A stretch of DNA of 47,946 nt from Selenomonadales bacterium OttesenSCG-928-I06 (lineage in GTDB: Bacteria > Bacillota > Negativicutes > Sporomusales > Sporomusaceae), in contig JAJDHX010000006.1 in NCBI GenBank assembly GCA_030266395.1, positions 1 to 47,946 on the forward strand, in the 5' to 3' direction. The position numbers were made by a program, and so were the translations under genes. Below the pieces are notes generated by a model. That model had not been told where the DNA came from. It saw nothing but the letters and a program-made list of their open reading frames with translations, and did not search any database. Shown piece by piece: positions 8,959 through 18,112 of the stretch (the first letter of the stretch is position 1; every line of letters begins with the position of its first letter).

Positions 8959-10053
8959 TTACTTATACCTATCGTTAAAACCTCTCTCATGCTCCCAGCG
9001 TTCCTTTGAATATCCCTCATTCTCTTTCTTGGCTTCAGCTGGTCTAAACTCTGGTAAAGGTCCCTGATGCAGTTCATAATTTTGTTTATCTACAGGATAA
9101 GAATAACCTAATCCTGCTAGCTCTTTATTTATAGCCTTCTCATCAAAAATCCATGAGCCAGATCTACTACTATGTTTCTTTAAAACATTTATCAAAACAC
9201 CATCAGGAATAGGCTCTCCATTTTTATTTTGGAAATCCTCAAAATCGTCCATCTTTTTGCCAATTAAAGCATCATAATTTTTATGAGCAGCAGCCAATCC
9301 AGCTATAGAACCAATCAAAGGAATATGAGATACGGTAGTATCGTAATAATCATTTTGCTTTTCACCTTCTTCAAAAGCTTTTTTGGCCTCTTCTGATAGA
9401 TTTTCTTTTAGTTTTTTAATATTATATTTAGTGTCTTTGTATTTTTGTATATCAGGATGAGTATTTTCCCTAACCCTAAGAGTATAATACATATAATCTA
9501 TACTACTTGATTGAGCACCCAAAGATTTCCAATCATCTAAAGATAATTTAGACGGATCTATTTGCTCTAAGTTAACATTATCCTCATCAGGCATACTTGG
9601 CAATTTTATATCATATACCGGCGTAATAGAGCCACTTGAACCTATATCACTACCACTTTGTTCTTTAACTGCTTCTTTTATGTCTTCTTCAACAGATTCA
9701 TATTGTTGTGTATCTTCATACTTATATTGAATATGTTGTTTAGAAGCTTCATCTGCATAATTTTTCTCCTCTTTCTCAGTTAAAATAACACCGAAAGCCT
9801 CTTGATTATTCATATCTCCAACACTTTCATTTGTCGAAACCTGATTTACCTTATTTTGTTCTTTATTCATAGGTTCCATCAAATTCTGAGCAGTCTTTTC
9901 TACTGCCAACCACTCAATTTTTTCTCTTAATTCATTTGTCTTTTGCTGCCTGTAAAATTCGGCAAACGTATCTTTTTTAGTTAAATTTTTTAAAGATTGT
10001 ACAACAGGGCTCTCATAAGGAGTGCCCAATATTGTTTTTATTTCTCTGACCAT
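8959..10053 (-). CDS. Hypothetical hydrophilic protein
   Basis: 364 residues, no family recognised. There is no signal peptide. Residues 30-130 are rich in Glu, Gln, Lys and Asn and probably disordered or coiled. A short apolar Gly/Ala-rich stretch (IPLIGSIAGLAAAH, about 244-257) is the only hydrophobic segment; it could dip into a membrane or pack in a core. The C-terminus is rich in charged and aromatic residues. The ATG at 10053 has GAGGTG six bases upstream. The gene stands alone: convergent with the duplicated pair and divergent from the BOF gene. Codon and base use match its neighbours. Confidence 0.7.
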   Translation of the reverse strand: MVREIKTILGTPYESPVVQSLKNLTKKDTFAEFYRQQKTNELREKIEWLAVEKTAQNLMEPMNKEQNKVNQVSTNESVGDMNNQEAFGVILTEKEEKNYADEASKQHIQYKYEDTQQYESVEEDIKEAVKEQSGSDIGSSGSITPVYDIKLPSMPDEDNVNLEQIDPSKLSLDDWKSLGAQSSSIDYMYYTLRVRENTHPDIQKYKDTKYNIKKLKENLSEEAKKAFEEGEKQNDYYDTTVSHIPLIGSIAGLAAAHKNYDALIGKKMDDFEDFQNKNGEPIPDGVLINVLKKHSSRSGSWIFDEKAINKELAGLGYSYPVDKQNYELHQGPLPEFRPAEAKKENEGYSKERWEHERGFNDRYK

Positions 10054-10162
10054 TTTACACCTCTTTCTTTTTTTATAGTTCTATTGTCTCATATTTGCCA
10101 GAATTGCAAAGTACCAAAATACTATTTTAAAAATTCTAAGAATTTTTTATTTAAAACTAAAT

Positions 10163-10191
10163 TTGATTTTTATTGTAAAAATTACTATAAT
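10163..10191 (+). promoter_or_regulatory. Predicted promoter of the BOF-family gene
   Basis: TTGATT, 17-base spacer, TATAAT, about 44 bases before the chosen start codon. Close to consensus. Confidence 0.65.
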
Positions 10192-10234
10192 AGCAATAAT
10201 ATCTAAAAAATAAATGAGTAAGGAGACATGTACT

Positions 10235-10564
10235 ATGAGAGCAAAAATTGCTGTTTTTCTTTGTATTTTATTGATGATTCCAGCTTTTGCATTAGCAAAT
10301 GTGCCTGAAATGACTGTAGAGCAAGTCATAAACTCTGCTTTTGATGATCAAATAGTATCTGTAACCGGAGTAATAACAAAACAGGTTAAACATGATAAAT
10401 TTATCTTCAAAGATGATACAGGCACAATTCTCATGGAAATTGATGAAGAAGACTGGCCACAATATAATACACCGGTTTTTGATAAAAAATTAAATATTAT
10501 TTGTGAAGTAGAAAAAGACCATAAAATTACTAAACTAGAAGCGAAAAAAGTAACTATCTTATAA
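10235..10564 (+). CDS. Periplasmic BOF (YgiW/YdeI-type) OB-fold protein
   Basis: About 109 residues. A signal peptide of about 20 residues ends in AFALA, followed by a single small OB-fold: VTGVITKQV, KFIFKDDTG and ILMEIDEEDW strands match the bacterial OB-fold pattern of YgiW/YdeI proteins, known for stress tolerance in enterobacteria. The ligand is unknown. An in-frame ATG at 10214 exists, but AAGGAG sits at 10220-10225, correctly placed only for the ATG at 10235. It has its own promoter and terminator, so it is monocistronic. Confidence 0.85.
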   Translation: MRAKIAVFLCILLMIPAFALANVPEMTVEQVINSAFDDQIVSVTGVITKQVKHDKFIFKDDTGTILMEIDEEDWPQYNTPVFDKKLNIICEVEKDHKITKLEAKKVTIL

Positions 10565-10579
10565 TTTTAAAGCCCACAA

Positions 10580-10620
10580 AAAAAGAAACCCGATTTTCAT
10601 AACCGGGTTTCTTTTTTTTA
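10580..10620. terminator. Bidirectional terminator between BOF gene and glyS
   Basis: AAAGAAACCCG pairs with CGGGTTTCTTT around a 10-base loop, with A run left and T run right. It serves both convergent genes. Confidence 0.9.
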
Positions 10621-10622
10621 TA

Positions 10623-12695
10623 TTATATTGCTATTTTACTAAGGTCTGCTATTTTTAAGGAAATGTTTAAAATACTTTGCAGTAAGTATAAACGGTTTTG
10701 TCTAACTTCCATATTCTCTGACATAACCATAACAGTATCAAAGAAATTATTTATTGGCTCAACTAGTTTTTCTAATGCTTTTAAAACATTTGTATAATCT
10801 TTTTGAGCAATAAGTTTGTCAACTTCAATTTGTACTTCCTGGTATGTTTTATATAAAGCATTTTCTACAGCATCTTCAAATAAAGATTCTTTAATTTCGC
10901 CTGTTTTGCCATCTTTATTTTGTTTTGCCATATTGCCTGTTCTGCCCAAAGCAGTGATTACTTGTTTAAATTCTGTAGTATCTATACTTTCCATAGCTTC
11001 GGCTACTGCTTTTGCTCTTAGGTATGTTTCATAGACATCATCACAACCTACTTCTAAGATAGCATCTACCACATCATATTTAATGTTTTCTTCTGTTAAG
11101 AGATTTTTTACTCTTAGTTTAAAGAAATCTAAAACAGCTTTGATTAGCTCTATTCTTCTTTCTTCGTCTTTAATTTCCAGCATATCTAAAGAAGCATGAG
11201 TTAGTTTGATGAGAGAAATATTGTATTTTGCATTAACCAGGATATTAACTATCCCAATTGCCTGTCTTCTTAAAGCATACGGGTCTTGAGAGCCTGTAGG
11301 GATTAAATCTCTGCTAAAGGTAGCTACTATGTTGTCTATTTTGTCTGCTATGCTTAAACTTCTGCCTGAATCTGATTGAGGAAGTTCGTCTCCAGCAAAA
11401 CGAGGCAGGTAATATTCAAAGATAGTTTCTGCAACTTCTTCATTTTCGCCATCTAAGATTGCATATTCTTTGCCCATTACTCCTTGGAGTTCAGCAAATT
11501 CATATACCATATTTGTAAGCAAATCTGCTTTTGATAAATGAGCAGCTCTTTCTGCAACATCCCTGGATTTTTCATCTGCAGAAACCATTTCACCGATTAT
11601 ACTTACGAGTTTTTCTAATCTTTTTGTTTTATCATATAAAGTTCCTAAGCCCTCTTGGAAAACAATCTTCTTAAGACCATTTACTCTGGCATCAAGTCTT
11701 GTTTTTTTATCTTCTTCAAAGAAGAATTCAGCATCAGCAAGACGAGCTCTCAGCACTCTTTCGTTGCCATGTCTAACTATATCCAAATGTTCTTGATTGC
11801 CGCAACGGACTGTAATAAATATTGGCAAAAGTTTGCCTTCTTTATTTTTCACCGGAAAATATCTTTGATGGGCTTTCATTGGAGTTATAACTGCTTCTGG
11901 CGGTATTTTTAAATAGCTTTCATCAAATGTACCACAAAGAGCTGTAGGATATTCTACTAAAAAAGTAATTTCATTTAAAAGCTCTTCATCAGAATCTACA
12001 ATGCCGCTTCTTGAGAATGCTACTTCATTGATTTGTTCTAAGATAACATTTTGGCGTTCTTTATGATTTACTATTACATAATTTTCTTTCATTTTGCCAA
12101 AGTAATCTTCCAGAGAATTTACTTCAAATTCCCCTTTGCTTAAAAATCTATGACCTCTGCTTGTTTTGCCTGATTTAATGCCAGTAATTTCAAATGGTAT
12201 AACTTCATTATTAAATAAAGCTACAAGCCATCTTATTGGTCTGACAAAACGAAGGTCATAATCGCCCCAACGCATAGTTTTAGGGAAGGTAAGACTGCAT
12301 ACTATATCAGGCAGGACTTCAGCCAAAAGCTCTTTTACCAGACGCCCTTTTTCTTTGACAATAGCATAGACATAATCGTCTCTTATAATTAAATCTTTAG
12401 CATCTATGCCTTGACCTCTGGCAAATCCCAAAGCAGCTTTAGTGTAATTTTTGTCTGCATCAAAAGCAACTTTAACTGAAGGCCCTCTAGATTCTGTTTC
12501 TCTGTCTTCCTGTTTTTCTGGAATTCCTTTAACAATCAAAACTAAACGACGATATGTGCCTGTTGTTTCTATTTCGGTAAAGCTAATATTTGAATCACTA
12601 AATTTTTTAGTAGTGACAGATTTTAAGTTTTCTAATGAACCACGCATAAAATTGGCAGGTATTTCTTCTGTACCTATCTCTAGTAATAAATCCAT
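10623..12695 (-). CDS. glyS: Glycyl-tRNA synthetase beta subunit
   Basis: 690 residues, normal length for the beta chain of the alpha2beta2 bacterial enzyme, which charges tRNA-Gly together with GlyQ. It begins MDLLLEIGTEEIPANF, the family hallmark, and contains KTMRWGDYDLRFVRPIRWLV-type sequence (about 140-158), the ITPMKAHQRYFPV block near 270, and a C-terminal anticodon-binding domain. The ATG at 12695 follows AAGGAG. It lies 41 bases after glyQ in the same T-box-controlled operon and ends at a bidirectional terminator. Confidence 0.98.
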   Translation of the reverse strand: MDLLLEIGTEEIPANFMRGSLENLKSVTTKKFSDSNISFTEIETTGTYRRLVLIVKGIPEKQEDRETESRGPSVKVAFDADKNYTKAALGFARGQGIDAKDLIIRDDYVYAIVKEKGRLVKELLAEVLPDIVCSLTFPKTMRWGDYDLRFVRPIRWLVALFNNEVIPFEITGIKSGKTSRGHRFLSKGEFEVNSLEDYFGKMKENYVIVNHKERQNVILEQINEVAFSRSGIVDSDEELLNEITFLVEYPTALCGTFDESYLKIPPEAVITPMKAHQRYFPVKNKEGKLLPIFITVRCGNQEHLDIVRHGNERVLRARLADAEFFFEEDKKTRLDARVNGLKKIVFQEGLGTLYDKTKRLEKLVSIIGEMVSADEKSRDVAERAAHLSKADLLTNMVYEFAELQGVMGKEYAILDGENEEVAETIFEYYLPRFAGDELPQSDSGRSLSIADKIDNIVATFSRDLIPTGSQDPYALRRQAIGIVNILVNAKYNISLIKLTHASLDMLEIKDEERRIELIKAVLDFFKLRVKNLLTEENIKYDVVDAILEVGCDDVYETYLRAKAVAEAMESIDTTEFKQVITALGRTGNMAKQNKDGKTGEIKESLFEDAVENALYKTYQEVQIEVDKLIAQKDYTNVLKALEKLVEPINNFFDTVMVMSENMEVRQNRLYLLQSILNISLKIADLSKIAI

Positions 12696-12736
12696 GAAAA
12701 TTCTCCTTATTAAAAAATTTCTTATACTATGTAATC

Positions 12737-13603
12737 TTATTTTAAAAGAGGATATCCCAGTTTGTATCTTTCATCTAAATATTTTTGTGCACAAAGTCTG
12801 GCAAGTGTTCTTACTCTGCCAATAAAGCCTGTTCTTTCACTAACACTTATAGCTCCTCTGGCATCTAAAAGATTAAAAACATGCGAACATTTTAAGCAAT
12901 AATCATAGCTTGGCATTACATAGCCAAGGTTTATTACTCTTAAAGATTCTGCTTCATACATATTAAACAAATTAAATAATAAGTCTGTATCGGCTACTTC
13001 GAAATTATAATGAGACTGTTCTACTTCGTTTCTATGGAAAACGTCGCCATATGTAATATTATCAACCCATTCTATATCAAAGACATTTTCTTTTCCTTGA
13101 ATATACATGGCAAGTCTTTCTAAACCATAGGTGATTTCTACTGAAACTGGTTTAACATCAAAGCTGCCTACTTGTTGGAAATATGTAAATTGAGTAATTT
13201 CCATACCATCAAGCCAAACTTCCCAACCAAGACCCCATGCACCGAGAGTTGGAGATTCCCAATTATCTTCAACAAATCTAATATCATGTTTAATTGGATC
13301 TATGCCAAGTGTTTTTAAGCTTTCTAAGTAAAGGTCTTGAATATTAGCAGGTGATGGTTTCATAATTACTTGATATTGGTGATGTTGAAATAGTCTATTA
13401 GGATTATCGCCATAACGACCATCTGTCGGACGTCTTGATGGTTCCACATAGGCAACATTCCAAGGTTCAGGTCCAAGCGACCTTAGGAATGTAGAAGGGT
13501 TCATAGTTCCCGCACCTTTTTCAATATCATAAGGTTGTCCTATTATACAGTTTTGCTTAGCCCAAAAATTTTGCAAGGCCAGAATTATTTCTTGAAACTT
13601 CAT
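12737..13603 (-). CDS. glyQ: Glycyl-tRNA synthetase alpha subunit
   Basis: 288 residues, the class II catalytic chain of the tetrameric enzyme. Family blocks are clear: [16 protein letters not shown] at the start, [19 protein letters not shown] (about 31-49), [37 protein letters not shown] and [13 protein letters not shown]. It activates glycine; GlyS provides tRNA recognition. ATG at 13603 with AAGGAGG about 8 bases upstream. Expression should be controlled by the T-box leader about 360 bases upstream, with a palindromic repeat cluster lying between. Confidence 0.98.
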   Translation of the reverse strand: MKFQEIILALQNFWAKQNCIIGQPYDIEKGAGTMNPSTFLRSLGPEPWNVAYVEPSRRPTDGRYGDNPNRLFQHHQYQVIMKPSPANIQDLYLESLKTLGIDPIKHDIRFVEDNWESPTLGAWGLGWEVWLDGMEITQFTYFQQVGSFDVKPVSVEITYGLERLAMYIQGKENVFDIEWVDNITYGDVFHRNEVEQSHYNFEVADTDLLFNLFNMYEAESLRVINLGYVMPSYDYCLKCSHVFNLLDARGAISVSERTGFIGRVRTLARLCAQKYLDERYKLGYPLLK

Positions 13604-13690
13604 TTATGTACTTCCTCCTTATTTATAACTAAACTTAAAATTACTTAAAATGCCTTAAACTCACAAAATAAACCTTAATATCACCCAGCC

Positions 13691-13957
13691 AAAAAATCTT
13701 GAGAAGTATGCAGATGCAAGGCGGATTTCTAAAATCGAAATACACACAGAAAACCTCGTAATCAACTACTCCTACTACCACTCAGCCAAAAAATCTTGAG
13801 AAGTATGCAGATGCAAGGCGGATTTCTAAAATCAGGACAGGCCGCGTAGTAACCTACGCAACTGTTCTGATTTTAGAAACCAACGCAGCAGATGTGTGCT
13901 TATCATGATTTTTTGTTTGAAGCCAACGCAGCAGATGCTTGCTTATCATGATTTTTT
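13691..13957. repeat. Nested palindromic repeats, copy B (one inside another)
   Basis: A full copy at 13788-13914 has outer arms AAAAAATCTTGAG and CTTATCATGATTTTTT, inner stem GTTTCTAAAATCAG-type, and a tip of GCGTAG/CTACGC. It is flanked by a lone left arm at 13691-13736 and a lone right arm at 13923-13957, the pattern expected if the full copy entered or was duplicated within an earlier copy. The left arms carry the same AAGTATGCAGATGCAAGGCGGATTT-type block, differing from copy A mainly after GGATT. The whole cluster lies inside the glyQS leader, downstream of the T-box terminator. Confidence 0.85.
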
Positions 13958-13964
13958 GCCAAAT

Positions 13965-14180
13965 AAAAAATCTCGTCCTTATATATAAGGACGAGATATA
14001 AGTATCCCGCGGTTCCACCCTACTTGATTGCTAATGCAATCCTCTTTAAATATTTATTAGCTCCAGAATGCCTTTTCACCTTAACCACCTGGCTTACACC
14101 GTCCCAAGTTCGCTTATTTTAAAGGTTACTTTTTTCCTTCAACGCCTTTATTAATCTATATTTTTCTTAAATTTTAGCAC
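13965..14180 (-). promoter_or_regulatory. Glycine T-box leader of glyQS
   Basis: On the minus strand the conserved T-box AGGGTGGAACCGCGGG occupies 14006-14021. The terminator stem TCTCGTCCTTAT/ATAAGGACGAGA lies at 13971-13996, followed by a run of T. Stem I landmarks of glyQS leaders are present: GCGA, GGTGTAAGC and AAAAGGCATTC. The specifier triplet is GGC (complement of 14070-14072), a glycine codon read by tRNA-Gly(GCC), consistent with the downstream genes. Uncharged tRNA-Gly would stabilise the antiterminator and allow readthrough into glyQS. The upstream promoter was not assigned. Confidence 0.95.
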
Positions 14181-14196
14181 ACTAGTTTAAATATTG

Positions 14197-14628
14197 TCAA
14201 TTATATAAATCATCTGTTTCTTCATCATCTCTAAAAACTTCTAAAGTACAGTCTTTAAACATAGCTACAAGAACAGTAAGAACAGTTAAATGAGGTAACA
14301 TAAGTGCCCCTATTGCTCCTAAGCCAACAGGAATATCTACAAGAACTTTACCGTCATTTTTCACTCTGATTTTATTTACATTTCCTTGGTGTATTATTTC
14401 TTTGATTTTGCTTATTACTTCACCTGAATTAACTTTAAACTCTTCTTTATATGTCTTTCCTCTAATTTCTTCTTGTTCTTCTTTTTCTTCTAAGTAAATT
14501 AGGGTTTCAACCAAATCCCAATTATTATCTTCTAATGCTTTCTTGGCAGCACTATAAGATATATTAAAACGGTTCCTAAGTTCGTCTATTTTATCTAATT
14601 TTTCTCCTGAACACTCAATATCTGACAT
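14197..14628 (-). CDS. UBA-like plus DUF4342 protein
   Basis: 143 residues. Residues 8-50 resemble the UBA/EF-Ts N-terminal fold (FNISYSAAKKALEDNNWDLVETLIYLEE). Residues 65-130 match DUF4342, with the apolar stretch VDIPVGLGAIGALMLPHLTVL and an acidic tail. Its role is unknown in this family; the UBA-like part suggests protein binding. The gene lies between recO and the glyQS leader, 73 bases after recO, and GAGGTG precedes the ATG. Confidence 0.85.
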   Translation of the reverse strand: MSDIECSGEKLDKIDELRNRFNISYSAAKKALEDNNWDLVETLIYLEEKEEQEEIRGKTYKEEFKVNSGEVISKIKEIIHQGNVNKIRVKNDGKVLVDIPVGLGAIGALMLPHLTVLTVLVAMFKDCTLEVFRDDEETDDLYN

Positions 14629-14701
14629 ATGAGAGACACCTCACTTCTAGTTTAGTTTTTAATATTTTTCCTTCTGACTGTCAAATTATACTTAAAAAAA
14701 A

Positions 14702-15469
14702 TCACATAGCTCTAATTTCTTGTATAAAATCAAGAGTTTTTAGAGGTCTTTCAATATGGCTTTTTATATAATCAAAAACTATTTTTTCTGTTTCTTCTAA
14801 AACTCTTGCATTAACTGAAAAGCTAAAAGAATCTTCTAAATAGGTTTTTTCTTCATAAAATTTTTCTAATTGTTTAATTAGGTTTTTTATCTCTTTATTA
14901 AAAACAGGTAAATTGCCCTGCTTGCAAGATTCGCAAACAACACCGCCTGCCTCATTATCAAAAAAATAACTATCAGTTGTAATCTGTCTGTCGCAATGAA
15001 CACAATAATCTAAAATTGGTTCAAAGCCTACTCTGGATATCAACTGATGAGCTGAAGATAAAACTACTATTCTGGGATTACGAATTAGAAGTAATTCCAA
15101 AGTTTCTAATATAAGTTCAAATATTTCAGGGTCTGCTTGTTTTTCTGGACAAAATTCTTTAGTAAGTTCGCAAAACAAGTTGGCATAACTTAAAATTGTT
15201 AAATCTTCTCCCAGTTTATGAAAAGACTTAACTAAATCCCAATCTGTGATTATATCAAGCAAGTCTGTGGATTTTGGACCCTTAAGTGAAACATCTAAAT
15301 AGGCAAACTGCTGCAAAGTGCCGCTTTGTTTCTTTTTAGAAGACCTCACACCATAGGCAATACCAGTGATCTTGCCATATTCCTTAGAAAACAAAGTAAT
15401 TATTTTATCTCTGGAACCTACGTCTTTTGAAGAAATAACAACTGCTTCTGTCTGATACTCTTTCGTCAT
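14702..15469 (-). CDS. recO: DNA repair protein RecO
   Basis: 255 residues, normal for RecO, which loads RecA with RecR by displacing SSB in the RecF pathway. The N-terminal OB-fold begins EYQTEAVVISSKDVGSRDK; GKITGIAYGVRSSKKK is the family-typical basic strand. A zinc-binding site is made by C156, C159, C179 and C182 (CVHC ... CESC). The ATG at 15469 lies one base after the yqzL stop codon with no clear ribosome binding site of its own, so translational coupling to yqzL is likely. Confidence 0.96.
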   Translation of the reverse strand: MTKEYQTEAVVISSKDVGSRDKIITLFSKEYGKITGIAYGVRSSKKKQSGTLQQFAYLDVSLKGPKSTDLLDIITDWDLVKSFHKLGEDLTILSYANLFCELTKEFCPEKQADPEIFELILETLELLLIRNPRIVVLSSAHQLISRVGFEPILDYCVHCDRQITTDSYFFDNEAGGVVCESCKQGNLPVFNKEIKNLIKQLEKFYEEKTYLEDSFSFSVNARVLEETEKIVFDYIKSHIERPLKTLDFIQEIRAM

Positions 15470-15470
15470 C

Positions 15471-15635
15471 TCAGTGCACTAAAGTACTATAATACTCTTC
15501 CTCTTGTTTTAAACTCGAACCATTTTTTAAAAATTTTTCACTTCCATCACAATCAAGACAGGCACGATATGTTAAATACACATCTAAATTCCCCGTATTC
15601 GTAAAAAGTGCCCACATCAGATCTCGAAACTCCAT
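15471..15635 (-). CDS. yqzL: YqzL family small protein
   Basis: 54 residues beginning MEFRDLMWALFTNTGNLD and continuing VYLTYR. The pattern of an early WxxFxxTGxxxxYLxY core is that of the YqzL family, which in Firmicutes sits immediately before recO, as here. Function unknown. Three in-frame ATG codons lie at 15644, 15641 and 15635; AAGGAA at 15645-15650 is placed correctly (9 bases) only for the last. The stop codon ends one base before the recO ATG. The C-terminal half contains CLDC, absent from what I recall of Bacillus YqzL. Confidence 0.85.
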   Translation of the reverse strand: MEFRDLMWALFTNTGNLDVYLTYRACLDCDGSEKFLKNGSSLKQEEEYYSTLVH

Positions 15636-15718
15636 CGACATCATTTCCTTTCTTACGAATTTTTACTTAATTAGCATTAGCCAAATTAGAACTTTTTTAT
15701 AATAGGTATTTTTGGATA

Positions 15719-17062
15719 TTATGTGTTTTCAGGGTTTTCATTGTCTGGTATTTCCATTAATGAAGCTTTAACTCTTACGACTCTATAACCGTTTACTTCT
15801 AAAATGACAAATACATAATTATCAATAATTACCTCATCTGCAACTTCAGGCTTACGGCCAAGCATTCCGAAGATATAGCCACCAATAGTATCTTCATCAT
15901 GGTCATCAATGTCCAGATCTAAAAGATCAATTACATCATCCATTAGAACAATACCATCAAATTCATAACTGCCATCTTCCAGTTCTTCGATTTCTTGATT
16001 TTCTAATTCTTGATCGTGTTCATCTTTAATGTCGCCTACAATCTCTTCTATAAGGTCTTCAAAGGCAACCAACCCTGCTGTACCGCCATATTCATCTGCA
16101 ACAACTGCTAAATGTGTTCTTTTCATTCTCATAACTTGCATAAGCTGAGAAACTGGCATACCTTCAGGAATTACTAATATTTCTCTGACTATACTTGTTA
16201 GATCTTTATAAGATTCATCTTCTGAAAATAAAGCACCAATCAAGTCTCTTAAATGGATCATGCCTAAAATATGGTCTTTATCGTCTTGACAAAGAGGATA
16301 TCTGGTGTGTCCTGTTTGTTTCACAACTTCCATATTCTCTTCAAATGAATCTTCTGTATAAAGACAAATCATATCTTGTCTTGGCACCATAACTTCTCTG
16401 GCAATTCTATCAGTAAAATCGAAAACATTATCTATCATTTCTGTTTCCATTTCATCAAGAACACCATCTTTGTGACTTGCACTAACAAGCATTCTTAGTT
16501 CTTTTTCTGAATGGGCTTCAGATTCTGTAGAAGAACTTATTCCCATCAATCTTAAAAGAAAGCTGGCTGTTTTATCAAAGATATAAATTATTGGCGCACC
16601 TATTTTATGGAATATATATAGTGGGAAAGCTATAGTTAAAGCCATTTTTTCTGTTTTAACAATAGCCAGTGTTTTCGGTATTAATTCTCCTATAACAACA
16701 TGCATCAAAGTAATAATCGTAAAGCCTATCGCAATACTGACAGAACTAATCAGCCAAGTGTTGCCAGGGAAATAAGTCATTATGACCGGCTCTAGAGTAG
16801 GTCTGATTACGGCAGCAATAGCAGGCTCTCCCAGCCAGCCTAAACCAAGGGATGACAAGGTAATCCCCAGTTGAACCGCACTTAAGTACGTGTCTAAAGA
16901 GTTTACAATTTTTAAGGCTAAACTTGCACTTTGATTTCCTTCTTTAGCCAGTTCTTCAAGTCTTGTTTTTCTAATTTTAACTATCGAAAATTCGGCAACT
17001 ACAAAGAAGCCATTCAATAATACCAAAAAGAACGCCGCTAATATTTTCAAAATATCATACAA
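15719..17062 (-). CDS. CNNM/CBS-domain membrane protein (HlyC/CorC family)
   Basis: 447 residues. Order: CNNM (DUF21) membrane domain about 1-190 with four hydrophobic segments, a CBS pair about 205-330 (MVPRQDM, GHTRYPL, ILGMIHLRDL, MRMKRTHLAVVADEYGG), and a C-terminal CorC_HlyC domain about 345-435. Relatives act in magnesium/cobalt or sodium-coupled metal export (PaeA, MpfA); old hemolysin names are historical. The reading frame has no ATG near the start. TTG at 17062 is the only standard start, with GGAGAG about 14 bases upstream, so the exact start is uncertain. It lies 24 bases after the DUF502 gene. Confidence 0.92.
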   Translation of the reverse strand: MYDILKILAAFFLVLLNGFFVVAEFSIVKIRKTRLEELAKEGNQSASLALKIVNSLDTYLSAVQLGITLSSLGLGWLGEPAIAAVIRPTLEPVIMTYFPGNTWLISSVSIAIGFTIITLMHVVIGELIPKTLAIVKTEKMALTIAFPLYIFHKIGAPIIYIFDKTASFLLRLMGISSSTESEAHSEKELRMLVSASHKDGVLDEMETEMIDNVFDFTDRIAREVMVPRQDMICLYTEDSFEENMEVVKQTGHTRYPLCQDDKDHILGMIHLRDLIGALFSEDESYKDLTSIVREILVIPEGMPVSQLMQVMRMKRTHLAVVADEYGGTAGLVAFEDLIEEIVGDIKDEHDQELENQEIEELEDGSYEFDGIVLMDDVIDLLDLDIDDHDEDTIGGYIFGMLGRKPEVADEVIIDNYVFVILEVNGYRVVRVKASLMEIPDNENPENT

Positions 17063-17086
17063 TGGCGATTCGATAAAGCATCTCTC

Positions 17087-17671
17087 CTAGTTATTTGAAT
17101 CGTTTTGCTGAGGCATTACAACTCCAGCAGTAAAAATATATTGCAAAGCACTTTCACTTGTGATATCCAAATGTATTATGTCCTTTTTAGGTAATATAAT
17201 ATTAACTCCTGCTGTTAAATTTAAACTAAACGGAACAAAAACACAAACATGGTCATCTCCTAATTTGTCTGTTATAGGCTTTGACAGCTTTGATACTACA
17301 AAACCAAGTACTTTAGAATCCGGAGATGGATAAGGAACTAAAACTGCATTTTGGAATAGTTTTTCTGATTCGAAGATGGCTTTGGAAAATTGTTTTAAAC
17401 TTGTATAAATAAATTTTACTATAGGAATGGAAGTTACCAGTTTTTCGGCAAATTGAATTACTCTTTTTAGAATCCAGTAAGATGAAAGCCATCCTACTAA
17501 TACTATAATTAAAAGCGTAACTAAAAGTGCTAAACCGGGATAATTAATAGGTAAATAGCTTCCTATCAGCATTTCTGTAAATATAAAAACATAGTGGATT
17601 ACTACCACTGTACAGACAATAGGAACTATAACTATAAGGCCATTCACAAAGTACTTTGATATTAATCTCAT
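17087..17671 (-). CDS. DUF502 family membrane protein
   Basis: 194 residues with two long hydrophobic segments (about 8-33 and 43-68). Hallmarks of DUF502 are NGLIVIVPIVCTV, SIPIVKFIYTSLKQFSKAI and VPYPSPDSKVLGFVVSK. An inner-membrane protein of unknown biochemical role. GAGGTGG precedes the ATG at 17671. It heads the minus-strand block DUF502, CNNM/CBS, yqzL, recO. Confidence 0.92.
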   Translation of the reverse strand: MRLISKYFVNGLIVIVPIVCTVVVIHYVFIFTEMLIGSYLPINYPGLALLVTLLIIVLVGWLSSYWILKRVIQFAEKLVTSIPIVKFIYTSLKQFSKAIFESEKLFQNAVLVPYPSPDSKVLGFVVSKLSKPITDKLGDDHVCVFVPFSLNLTAGVNIILPKKDIIHLDITSESALQYIFTAGVVMPQQNDSNN

Positions 17672-17726
17672 AAGCCACCTCTTTTAACAAATGATACCAT
17701 TAAATAGCTTGAAGGTCAATAAAGAA

Positions 17727-17969
17727 GACTTGATTTAGATGGGGTTTTTACCCCATCTAAATCTTAGTCGCACTTATTTTAAAGAAAAAATGGTTTTAAA
17801 AGAGCATTAGCGATGCCTAAAACCGATGTTGCACTTATACTTGTAAAGTGTGAGTTTTAACGCCACTGGACTACCGCCTAAAGAGATGGTAGCTTTAGTG
17901 GCGATTAACGAGATAAATCACTCTAACTAAAATATATTTTTAGAAAAATTTGTAATTCTAAAAATATAT
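17727..17969. other. Intergenic region with four strong hairpins, possible structured RNA
   Basis: The 441-base gap between divergent DUF502 and carbonic anhydrase genes holds no protein gene that I can support. It contains four inverted repeats in a row: a perfect 13-bp stem GATTTAGATGGGG at 17732-17763 with weaker extension outward, TAAAAC...CACTT/AAGTG...GTTTTA at 17818-17859, TTAACGCCACT/AGTGGCGATTAA at 17857-17908 containing an inner CTACC/GGTAG, and an A/T stem at 17932-17969. None has a classic T run. The density of hairpins suggests a structured RNA or a decayed repeat; I cannot name a class. Confidence 0.4.
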
Positions 17970-18049
17970 AAAAAAAAGAAAATACCCCAGTAAAATCAAA
18001 AATTAATCTAATTTAAGGACAAATCATGTTTTATCTGGCTTTAGCAAAA

Positions 18050-18078
18050 TTGACAAAGTAAATTAATTGATCTAATAA
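18050..18078 (+). promoter_or_regulatory. Possible carbonic anhydrase promoter
   Basis: A perfect TTGACA is followed after 17 bases by TAATAA, about 35 bases before the start codon. The -10 box is weak. Confidence 0.4.
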
Positions 18079-18112
18079 TATTAAATGGAAGCTATAACAG
18101 AAAGGAATTAAA

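Noticed and set aside
10147-10329. Minus-strand 60-codon frame over the BOF gene promoter and start
   Set aside because: It overlaps a well-supported promoter and signal peptide coding region on the other strand and has no start context.
13965-14180. Considering the T-box as part of the DUF4342 gene's 3' region only
   Set aside because: The conserved T-box sequence, glycine specifier and terminator orientation all point to control of glyQS downstream.
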